NCBI GenBank assembly: GCA_037074765.1
Contig: JBAMDO010000578.1
Coordinates: 806,001 to 870,000, forward strand
Direction: 5' to 3'
Length of the DNA stretch: 64,000 nucleotides
Origin: Mansonella perstans
Lineage: Eukaryota; Nematoda; Chromadorea; Rhabditida; Onchocercidae
Below, in pieces: positions 10,991 to 26,524 of the stretch. The notes below the pieces were generated by a model. The model was given only the letters and a program-made list of their open reading frames with translations, did no database searches and was not told where the DNA came from. The translations under genes and the position numbers were made by a program. Within the stretch, counting starts at the first letter, position 1. Each line of letters begins with the position of its first letter.

Positions 10991-13900
10991 GTATAAGAAA
11001 GTTTGCCGTGTGGAACGTGGATGTAGCTGTACAATATTTATAAATGAGCCAAAATGCTGCTGTGTTGGGCAATCAGTTATCGAAATACCAAAAAATTTGA
11101 CCGATGATGTTCGCCGCTTGTTAGTCTTTTTACTTCTAGTCTCCTTCCTTCCATTTTTCCAGTTTATTCTATTTCCGGAAATCAGTGAGATTAGGGCAGA
11201 AAAATGGAAAATAAGTACTGCTTAAGGAACAATTTGAAAAACAATCATTTGTTTTAATTTGCGTTTCGTGTCAATGAGGAAAAAGAGAAATGAAGGAAGT
11301 GAAACGATCCATACGTATTCGAAAAACATTTCATTTTTTTTTTATATCAAAAAATTGAAAAATTTCCTCAAATTTTGTAGAAAAACAGAAATTCTACACC
11401 CAAATTATTGGTAATATGAATATTTTAAAGTTAGATCCCAAAATTTTATTTCTGTCAAATCTCTTCAGATTACTATATAATGTAGGCATCAGTCACATTC
11501 GTGAGAATGCTTTCAACAATTATCAACACCTGCAAGAAATGTTTGTTTCTTATTTATTTTTTATTCTATATTGTCATTCTTCCAAAAATACAAAATTGAA
11601 AAAGATCTTTTTTCTTTTTCACTTTGAAAATTAAAAAATTTTTCGAAATTAGTGGTACTAAAATATATTTTCACGTATTTCAACATTGTTTGTATCAGTG
11701 GTCATTCTAAAATTTTGTTAAATTAATGGATAGATTAACTTGCAGCGTGATCGAAGATTCGGATGCATTGCAATCAATTAACGGAGATGCATTTGGTCGC
11801 CTATATAGTCTTGGCAAATTGTTAGTTCAGGTTTCAGTCTTAATTACTTTAAAGGTTCACATGTCGCATGATGAATAAAAGGTGCAAACTGTTGATCATT
11901 TGCTTCAAGTTTTTTCAGGTCTGTCAGTGGGTGTAAAAATCTAAAAGAAGTCACTGGAATTCTACTCATTAATAACACAAAGATCTTAACACTGTAAATA
12001 TTTAACTTTCCAATCGTCTTCCAAATGAGTTTATGTAAATGCCTTTTGTTTATGGACAACAAAAAAAAGTTTGACACTGATTTTTTGCTAAATGATGTAT
12101 ATGGGATTAAAAGAAAGAAAGATGGAGAATAATAAAACGATTAATCAAAATGACATCACCCTCATAACTATTTCCGGATGATGAGTAATAATGGTTTGGT
12201 ACGCATGCCAACGTTAGAGATGACACCACGACATCGATTAGCAATGGAAGTGATCGATTTCTCTTACAATCACATTGAATATCTCGGTGATGGTCAACTT
12301 CGAGCTGTTCATGCTAATAAAATTCGTCTTAACAATAACGACTTACGCGAAATCGGAAGTCATATATTTGCTAACTGTCGATTTACTTTGCTGTATGTTT
12401 TATGGGATCAAAGTTAAACTCAATACATCAAAATGCTAAAGCGATCCATGCTTTCAAAATTATTTCACAAAAGCAATAGGTCTTTTCAATTATAAATTTT
12501 TGAATATAAGCAATAATTCGTGCTCTTTTTATAGAGAATTGAATGATAATTTAGAACTTAAGCGTCTTTCGATCGATACCTTTGCTGGCATATCATTGAT
12601 CAAACGTCTGTAAGTACTGGAAAATTCATCGATAATATATTTCATTGGTGTTATATAAAGCACATGATTACAATTTCCGCTTCTTTAGTTTTTACCAAGC
12701 ACTCGAATGCTAAAATTATGTCATTTTTCTGCAGTAATGGTACATTTGCATTTCAATTTAAGTTACATTTTTCATTTCAGTGATCTTTCACGTACCGGTA
12801 TTACAGAACTTCCAACAACCGGCCTATCCCGTTTAGAAGGCTTAAAATTAAAAGATACAGAGGACCTCAAAAAACTGCCACCAATTTTGGCATTTACATC
12901 ATTGAAAAAAGTGGAATTCACTTATCCATATCACTGCTGCTTATTCAAAGTAAATTTTCAGCTTTCAAAAGTTAATCATTTTTGTCACCTTATCCCCATC
13001 TCTGTCTACACTCACTCATATGTTCTGTCCTATTGTCTAATCACGATAAAAATTGAGCAGGTTGTTTGAAACATTTCAGATATTAAATTAAATAAATTTC
13101 TTTCTGATTAAAAGTAAGAAAAGTCTGCTAAAACTTGCAGAAAGATAGAACGCATCATTAACAGTTGAAATTTCAATCAGTATTGAAAGAACTTCTTGAT
13201 CAAATTGAAAAACTGAAAAGGATCCGAAAATAATCCGTAAACTCATCTGTTTCCGTAAAAGCTGTACTACAGTGTGTTATTTACAGTATGCTTCTAAAGA
13301 AATCAGTACAGCTGGTGAAATGTACACAAAAAATCTAGAAGAAATTCGAGATCGTGAATGTTCCGCCAAATCAACCTCAAAACTGAACCGTCGGCGACGA
13401 CAAACTGCGCGAAATGATCGCACAAATTTGCTGCCACAAGAATCGCGGGAAAATCCGCTAGATTTCTCCGACTTGCTGCAATGGTTTGATTCTGTCAACG
13501 CTGGTAATATTACTATTGAGGTACTTATTTTCATCTTATAAAAGAAAATAATACTTAAAGATTTTCTTCGAAGAAAAACCGACAAATTTCTTAAATGATT
13601 GTCCAGTGCTAATTACAGATAGACGACGAGTGGGATACATTGCTGGAGCCGGAATTTGAGGACGCTGATGTTGGACTTCTGACGACATTCAACTGTACAT
13701 CGAATGCTGTCAGTGATTTCTTTGCTTCCATACAATGCACTCCGATGCCAAATGCACTCAATCCTTGCGAAGATGTTATTGGGTAGATTGGATATTCTTG
13801 CAAACATTTATATCATTTAACTAATGAACATAATTCCTTGGTTGTGAACTTTATTTTATAGTAGTTAACCATTACGTTATATCGTATATCATCCAAATAT

Positions 13901-16900
13901 CGGAAATAAGTAAAGCATAAGAGCGATATCTTTTAATTTGAAGATACGACTTTTTGCGTTGGGCAATATGGTTCGTATGGATTTCGGCTATTGTTGGTAA
14001 TATAGGCGTATGGATTGTATTATGCCAAATGGGACAAAAGAGGATGCAAGTACACTACTTCTTCATGGCAAACTTGTCCACTGCGGATTTGCTAACAGGT
14101 TAGCCGGGACATTTATGAATTGGATTTATGTAGAATGAAACATAAAATTTGTTCGTTAAAGAACAAAATGTTCGGTTTTTTCGTAATCTGGACAGAAATG
14201 GATATGCTGTTTCAAATCAAAAGCTTAGAATTTACAGATATATTTGAATACATTTTGTAAAAGCTAAAGATTGAAAGAATTAGTACCGGATGTAGTGTTT
14301 TATCGGATCCTGATTTAATAATAGCAAAAAAGGCGAAAGGCGAAAAAATGAGCTGAACAAAAAGGGAGACCATTTATATTTTACTTGAATTTAATGAAGA
14401 TATGGCGAATCAACGTGTCGTTTAATTTGATCTTTGAATCAGTAATGACGCAATCAATAAATTTCATATTTTTAGGTGTTTATCTTGGTGTACTAGCAAT
14501 AGCAGATTATAAAACATCAAATGAATATTATAACTACGCAGTTGCATGGCAAACTGGTATTGGTTGTAACATAGCCGGTTTCATTTCCGTTTTTAGCTCC
14601 GAAATCTCCATTATGTCGATGTTTTTGATTGCTTTTGATATGTGCTATAATATCAGGTACAAATATAGAAATAATGTACTGTTGATTCAAAAAGAAAAAA
14701 AGCAAAATTTGTTGCTTGTTTTACTTGTTTCATTTCCAAAAAAAAGAAAGAAATTTTGATATATTTTCTATCAGGAATGCTTTTTACGGAAAGCGTTTGC
14801 GAATGAGAACTGCGATAATGATGATGATCGTGGCATACCTTATAGCATTCACAATGGCAGTATTGCCAATTATAGGTGTATCTACATATACGAGTACTAG
14901 CGTGTGTCTACCTCTTTCCATTGAGAACAGTGTTGACCGGGTATTATTTTTCCAATAAATTTTATATTAGTTTAATTCAAGATTTTCGAGAATTTCAATT
15001 GGAGAAATCAGATTTTAATCAGAACGAATCGTTATCAGCTGTTTTATCTGATTTCAAGATAATATAGTCCAATTGCAGATTTATGTAATTGCCAGCTTGT
15101 TGTTCAATTTGCTTGCATTTTTGGGTATGGCTATTAGCTATGGTTTCATTGTAAAAATGCTTTGTGATCCGGAACAACCGAAGCGATCAGAAGACAAAGC
15201 GATCATTCTGAAAATGGCTACACTAATTGGTACGGAAATGCTTTGCTGGTTTCCGACTCTTTTCTTTGGTAAGCTTAATAGTTTATTTCACCTTCACACT
15301 TGCGAGATTTCTCATACTTCAAATCTGACTACTTTTTCAATGTATTAAATATTCTGAATAAAGTATTTTGATATGGAAAGATATTATCGAAATATAGTGA
15401 TATCGATTGATTTTAAAGTGAATAACAGACCATATGATTACTATTGTCCTTGTTTTTTTCGGCAAATTTTTTTTTTCAGGTTTAACGGCAGCATTAGGAC
15501 ATCCTCTCATTAGTATCAGTGTGGCGAAAATTTTCTTAGTATTATTTTATCCAATCAACGCATTTACGAATCCGTTTCTCTACGTATTCCTTACAAAAAT
15601 TACCCATATACGACCGTGTTCAATACCATTCCTGAGCAGCAAGACATCAAATAATTCCAATGAATTGAAGTAGTTTAATTATAGAAATTTTTATTAATCT
15701 ATTTATCTATCTCTTCTCATCTGCAAGCCATTCATAAATATACTCAAACTTTCCGAAGTTTTTGCAAATATTCGGGTATGAATCAGGTATTTAAATGAGT
15801 TAATTTGAAAGCTATCAAAAAATTTTTTGCATATTTCATCATCACCATTCACATCTACAAACAATGGAAGGAGTGAACAAATCAGAACTAATGATCGAGG
15901 TGAACTTTTTCAACGATCGATTTTGAAACTTGCTGAGAGAATGCAAATCAAATTTCGCATTTCCACAAATTCCGCTCAAATTTTTGAATTTATTTTAATA
16001 CAGTAACTTGAATTCAAACGGAATTATAAATGATTGTAGTGGATACAGTGTATGTTCTCTGAGGACTGAGAAGTAAACTACAAAGCACATTTAGAATATC
16101 GAGTTTCTTAAAGTAGTTTAAGCAATGAAGAACTGATGAAATAGAACATTGGAGGTCAAAACATAAGAATAGATTGTAACCTGCAAATTTCCAGAAAGAT
16201 GTTCCAGGACAGGGTTCATTATTGAATTTACGAAATGCTTTCAAGAATTATAATGTGTACAGGTTTGTTTTATCTTAACTTTGCCTATTTTTTGTTCGTT
16301 AGTAGTAAATGCCATAACAAGATAAAACAGGACCAGAACAGGAGTGAACTTAAGATTTGAATATTCTTCCGATGTTCTTTTCACTATTGAGTATGAATTT
16401 TATGAAATTTGCAAAAAAATTCATGAAATGAACGTAGAAGCAGGTTCACGTGTAATCAACGTACTTCACGCAGTTACTGTCTTCTGAAATATGCTTAGAA
16501 TCCAGGTCATTACCTCCGTCAACGTTCCGAAAGGAAGTGCAGACTTGTGCAAATGTACAATCAGAGAGACGACCGCTAATCTTCAGTGAACGACTGCGAG
16601 TTTCAGCAGTACCGGAGATGAGTGGTATTTCAGAACATGTTATATTAGAAAAGAATGTCATGCCGAATTCTCTGTCGCAAGCATTAACTTTTTCACACGC
16701 AACAGTTAGTATATTTGAATTCAAGATATCTACATCACCAATGACTCGTGAAAAGTTTTAGGCAATTCAATAGAAATTTGAAAAAAAATCCTCTTCCCCG
16801 AAAGTCACGAATTTCAAAAATTTTTGTGCGATTCTGAATTTAGAACCTTAAATTCAGCAACAACTGCCAATCGAAAAACAAAATTATTTGGTGTTGCCGA

Positions 16901-16986
16901 AGCAGCTACAGAATCGACGATCAAGCATTAGGAGCACCGGTAAAGATAGTGGTCGCGGTAGCTTAACACCATCGATGATCCCTTAA
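10991..16986 (+). CDS. LGR-type GPCR (glycoprotein hormone receptor / FSHR-1-like)
   Basis: Seven-transmembrane receptor with a leucine-rich-repeat ectodomain, expected at the plasma membrane. Exons: 10991-11123 (cysteine-rich LRR cap, [13 protein letters not shown]), 11431-11540, 11746-11820, 11919-11993, 12186-12392, 12535-12609, 12781-12949 (LRRs), 13287-13520 and 13619-13782 (hinge), 13944-14098 (TM1-2), 14476-14656 (TM3), 14775-14940, 15079-15268, and 15480-15669 (last TM with NPFLY). LRR exons keep phase-2 junctions and three are exactly 75 nt. The hinge carries RRRR, a possible convertase site. The DRY/ERW Arg is replaced (FDMCYN). Tail: an open exon at 15886-16006, or exons 16195-16262, 16331-16433, 16474-16704 and 16858-16986 ending [19 protein letters not shown]. 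The 15.67/16.2 kb join and the signal-peptide exon are unresolved. Family is sure from the LRR plus NPxxY layout; orthology to C. elegans fshr-1 is inferred. Confidence 0.9.
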
Positions 16987-18190
16987 CATCATGTCGTTAA
17001 CATCCCATCGTGTCGTTTACAGTGTTTTCCGAATGATTCTGCTACCTAATTCAATATTTTTTGGCTCACTTGTGTCTGTTTATTCATTGGCAAAAAAGCC
17101 AGAAATCATTTAAAATAAGAACTTAAATAGTTAAATGTATTACCTCTCAACAAATTTACAGAATTAATATTCCAAAACGGAGAATAGAACTTCCTTTGAA
17201 TACTCCTTGAATTGTAAAATCATTACCAATGGAAGAAGGAAAAAAATTAAGTTAATTATTTAAATTCCGTTCATTTCAGAAGGAAAGATATTCAATAAGG
17301 TGGTCTAAGTTTGTATAAATCATATTACCTTTACATTCTTCCCTGGTCAAAGGTTACATCCTTTTTTTTAAGGAAAAAGTAAGACTTAATATAATTAATG
17401 GGTTCATGTTTACATATTTACTCTTAATTGAAACTAGACATCAGACGTTTACTTCTTTAACATTACAATCATTCCCAATTCTCCAATCTAAGGGAATTCT
17501 TTTAAGTACCAGATATGGATAACCTTTGACCAGATATTTTTTCATCTTTTTGTTTCTAACAATTCGATAAATTTCATTCTATTTGCCTATTAATTGCCCA
17601 TATATTAAATTGTATCGATTACCAGATTTACTTACAATTAATTTTTTTCATTAACTTGTCAAATTGCTGATCGACGAAGTATAATAAAAATTATACGATT
17701 TTATGAAAATTTAAAAACGACGAAAAAAAAAACACAGATAGATCTTTCCAACTAAGCTGACTTTCTACCTAATTCAATGATTTATCGACCTATTCATTCT
17801 TTTTTTGTCAGGCTTAAACGGTTGCACGTACGATTCTATAATGAAAGAAAAAGGGAATAAGTAGAGGCCTGAATTTAGATAATTTTTTAACTATTTGATA
17901 TCATTCATTTCATACTGATGGCTACCATCAAAGTTTTAAGACACATGTCAATTTCAAGCATCGTATTTGCGAATAACGTCTAGAACGGGAAATATGAATT
18001 TCGATATCATGAGAAGTTTGAAACGTAGGCCACGTCTAAGAGACAAGTATGATTCGTGATAGTAAACGTGGAAGATTCGGAATACACGTCAAAATCATGT
18101 GCCAAATAAAGGGGAGCAGACTACTCGGAAACTGCAACGTTTTTCGCATGTCAAAGGAAAATTCAATTTAACGATCATATGGGCCGTGTT
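16987..18190. other. Intergenic between receptor and SRP54 genes
   Basis: About 1.2 kb with no open frame worth calling. It should contain the receptor 3' UTR and the SRP54 promoter. No clear motif was seen. Confidence 0.5.
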
Positions 18191-18193
18191 TGC

Positions 18194-18305
18194 GATGCGG
18201 GTTGTCCAGGTGTGTAATTTGGTGGGTCAGTGATGCGGGTTGTCCGGGTGTTTAAGTGGTAGGTTTGTGATAAGGATTTCTGGGTGTGTAATTTGGTGGG
18301 TTTGT
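18194..18305. repeat. Three-copy G/T-rich minisatellite (37-38 bp)
   Basis: Units start at 18194, 18232 and 18269, each beginning GAT and sharing a GGGTGT..GGTGGGTTTGT core. The tract is clearly richer in G than its surroundings and lies about 200 bp upstream of the SRP54 start. Confidence 0.85.
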
Positions 18306-18479
18306 GATATTTGTGTGAAGTCAAGAAACAGTACACCTGATGTTTTGATCAGGTCGAAAAAAAATGTGATGCTTAAATTAGAGTGAGCACTCAAATTTCT
18401 TCGTTGCACTCCCTCTTTCTTTCCTTCTAATCATTAATCAAAATCAAGAGAAGAGACAAGTAAATTTAATAAAAGTCAT

Positions 18480-18489
18480 TTATTCCAGG
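18480..18489 (+). promoter_or_regulatory. Putative spliced-leader acceptor of SRP54
   Basis: TTTATTCCAG lies 24 bases before the SRP54 ATG. It matches nematode acceptors and is well placed for trans-splicing of a leader to the mRNA. This is inferred from position; a 5' UTR intron would look the same. Confidence 0.5.
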
Positions 18490-18501
18490 TATTAGATTTA
18501 A

Positions 18502-22962
<4,461 letters not shown>

Positions 22963-23138
22963 TAATGTACCTCACATTTGTCTTTGAAAAAATTTTATGG
23001 TTCTGAACTCAGTGAGACCTTATGAAGCACTAGTGTTTCAAAATTTCTTGCGGATTTTTGGAAACTTTGTACATATATTTCAAAACAGTTGCAGATTACA
23101 GATGTTTTTTCGTTTACTGTAATGTGTATCCGATATAT

Positions 23139-23144
23139 AATAAA
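23139..23144 (+). terminator. Probable poly(A) signal of SRP54
   Basis: AATAAA lies 177 bases after the SRP54 stop codon, on the coding strand, at a usual distance for a nematode 3' UTR. Confidence 0.55.
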
Positions 23145-24005
23145 CTAGGATGTTATAAATATGATTTTTCAAAATGCTTTGATGGAAATTGATATTGTAG
23201 AGCTGCTGCTTTACAATACAATTTCATTGGATGAAAAGATGAAATAGGGAAGCAGTGTTTTAAAAATGTTTGAGAATTCTATGGTAGCAGTTGTTTGAAA
23301 GAGATATTAAAGATGTTACATCTTAATTTGCCGTAATTGTAAAGTATATAAATTGAATTTCAAAGAAACTTAATAATTCCTTCTCCAGAAATCGTTGTTA
23401 TATTACGGCACGCCTTTAGATTTTTTCGAGGTTTTCGAAAATTTTGAAGGAAATTTATCGTTTCTGATGATTTTTTTGAGCTATTATAGCAAAAATCTTA
23501 AATATTTCTGAAATTGTTCGTCATTTTTGCACCCTGATATTTTATGGAATTAATTCAGTTCTTTTCATGGAAAGAGCTTAGATGAATTCGATTAAATGAT
23601 TTGTCATTTAAACAGATAAAAACTTGACACTTCATTTGAGGCATTTTTTGGTAATAAGTTGTTTTGTTGATACGTATAATTTTATGCTCAATTTTCAAAA
23701 CGATAAAAAGATCTCTTCAGGAATGATGAACGAATTATCGGAAGTAGAGCTTAGTTTTATTGATAAATAGTTCGTTCCGAACTGTAATTATGGCAATGCC
23801 TGAATGAATGAATTGAATGGATAAGTGGTACTAGTAATGCTGATGTTCGAATTATTGTTCAAATATCATTGTGACAGTACGTACGTTTGTGTTTGTAATC
23901 CTGGATTGCACAATCAGATTTTTCCTAGATATGACCATTTTATCCGCTGAATAAGCTGATAATTTCATGAGGCTGGAATATCTGTAATTGCTTCGGTTTT
24001 TACCA

Positions 24006-24072
24006 AATCCAGTAAAACTATCAATAGTTTATGTTTCTACCAAATCCGGTAAGACTACCAGTATTAGCAGTA
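24006..24072. repeat. Two-copy imperfect duplication
   Basis: TACCAAATCC(A/G)GTAA(A/G)ACTA occurs at about 24001 and 24038, each copy followed by a TAGTTTAT stretch. The unit is 37-40 bases. Confidence 0.7.
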
Positions 24073-25618
24073 GTTTATACAAGATAACAGCTGCCTTAGC
24101 AAAATGAGGCCAAATGCTGGATGGTATTGATTTGTTGTGTGGCTGTCAGTAATACTCTCAATGGAGAAGAGCACTACTTTCAAAATAAATAGCATTTTTT
24201 TCATTTCATCGTTTCTCGTCTTATGCTTCTACTTCAGTCAGATTTAATTTCTTCATTTTAACTTTCACAATGGTTTTATACAAAATTTTTATTGATATTT
24301 TTGGAGGAAAAGTTTAATTCAGTTTAGGAAAAGAGAAAAATATATCAAATTTCATGTAATCAGAAAAAAGCTTGGCTGCTTGCTTGTTATTATTATAAAA
24401 AAGGATTATAAAAAAAAAAAAAAAGCATTATAAAAAAGGTTAAAATGAAAAAATTAAATTTAGGATATCGAGAAGCTTAACCGATCTTTTGATAGTTATG
24501 TATTTTTTTTCTGTTCTTTCAGAACAACATCTATTGAATTCATATTAATTTGGAATTTTTTTTTTTTTGAAACAAGAAATTCAAGATTTTAAATGTCGCA
24601 ATCAATAATAATTGTCTGCATAAATTGTAACTTAATAACCAGTTTTCTATGTTTTCGATAGTTCAATTAAATGCTGAAGGAGTATAAAAGGAGAGAGTAG
24701 AAGTTAGGTGTTGCATTCGAATATGTGAGTTATTTATTGTGTCCGGAAGCTATATCATGCAATAATTTTGACTACAATTTAAAATAAACTTTTCCGAATA
24801 ATAGAAATGTATTTATTTGTTGAAGATTTTTATGATTTCAGTTTGGTAAAAGTATTATCGGAAAAGTTCATGAGCTACTTTAATTAGCATTTCATTTATA
24901 ATGAAATTGTACGTATTGTACTATTACATAATCATAATGTTTATTTAGACGTACGTCAATTACATTTTATTAGAAATATGATAATTTGAAATGTTGATTC
25001 CAACTGGCACTTGATTTATGCGCTTAGCATAGGTATCATAGTGATCTTATAAAATACATACCAATCAAATTGATTACTATTATCAATTATTAAGCAAATG
25101 TAGAAATAACGTGAGCAATCAAGTAGGCTTACAAAGATTTTCCTTGATTCCTGGGTTATTTGCAAGAAGTTCAAGGTCATCATGGGTTGATTTTGCTCAT
25201 TGTTGCTCATTTCTAACTAAATTTTATTTTATGAATTTGCCTATTTGTGTGTCTGTGTCATGGGCACGCAATAGTTGCGAATACTCTATTTATACCATGC
25301 CACCAATAATGTCGATCGGTCCCACGGTGTTGTTTGGGACGATCTGATTTACATGCATCGAAATCATTCAAAGTTTTCGTTTGATATTTGAGCGATTTTT
25401 GTTTTTAACAATTTTATCTAAGAAAATCTTTGAACGATTTGAGGCTCAAAATAGTAATGATCTGAGCCTAGAATAACTGAGTAATAATTGGTTTGTTTTG
25501 ATATATTCCAAAATAAGATATATAAAAAGAAATCAATTCTAATATAACAAAGACAAATGAACTTTAGATTAAATTTGTTAATAATATGTTGGGATAATTT
25601 TAATATTTATAAGAGAAA

Positions 25619-25676
25619 ACGGAAGAGAGGGAAAGAGAGAGAGAGAGAAAACAAGAGAGAGGAAGGAAAGAAGTTT
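25619..25676. repeat. GA-rich purine tract
   Basis: A purine-only or nearly purine-only run of GAGA/GGAAG units about 55 bases long. Confidence 0.8.
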
Positions 25677-26524
25677 GAGGAAAACTTTTCAATGACAAAT
25701 AATTGATTGTAGTGTTTACATTTTTTTTTACAACCTTATTTCACTTCTAAATGATTATGTAAAATAGATTCTTATTGTTTTCACATTCTGCCATAAAAAA
25801 AAAAGATAAATAGACACTCTCAGCTGTTAACGCCTATTTAGCTATATATCAATCTTCTCAATTTCAGTATTGAATAACACTTCACAGCTATATATCAACT
25901 ATTCTTAATTTAAAATTGAAATCATTTACCGAAATTCGAATCTTTATTTTTTTCTTTGGATTAAATCAAAATTCTTGTATTCGTATATGATCCTGCGAAT
26001 ATGCTTCTTGCACAACTATTCACAAATATAGACATTTATTTGTATGCTTTTTTCCATCAACAGCTTTTACTCATTTGTCAATGTTGGATCATCGGTACAT
26101 ATCCATTTTATAATTTTAACATTTCTTCCTTTTACTGACCAAAAAATGATACATTTTTGCTGCTTTTGTGAATTTTTCCCATTTAAATCATTTGCTTTTT
26201 TTTGAATTGTTTACGAATGCAATTGATAAAGCACGAATGATATCAATTGAAACTTTGATGTTCTATTGAATGTATAATGAATTGAAATAAATTTCTCAAT
26301 CAATTGAATATTTTTAAAAATATTTTAAAAACATTCTATCAATTGAAAATATAAAAAAATATTTCAGTGAATGATATAACAGATGCTACCAATGTATAGG
26401 AGAAGACACAACCCATAAATCTCAATTATAACATGATTCATTTCTCAACAAACAACAGTTTACTTCTTTTCACGATTCTGAACTGAAAAGCTCATTTTAT
26501 TTCTAATACTGTGCTCAGGAAACA

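Larger units (their letters stand above)
23145..26520. other. Intergenic, no supported gene
   Basis: Mostly AT-rich filler. It holds a two-copy duplication at 24000-24070, an A-run near 24411, a GA-rich tract at 25619-25676 and a less AT-rich patch at 25110-25350. That patch gives exon-like minus-strand readings that do not join. Confidence 0.45.

Noticed and set aside
16446..16724. 92-codon minus-strand frame
   Set aside because: It lies opposite a receptor tail exon that joins in phase with neighbours on the plus strand, so it is an antisense shadow.
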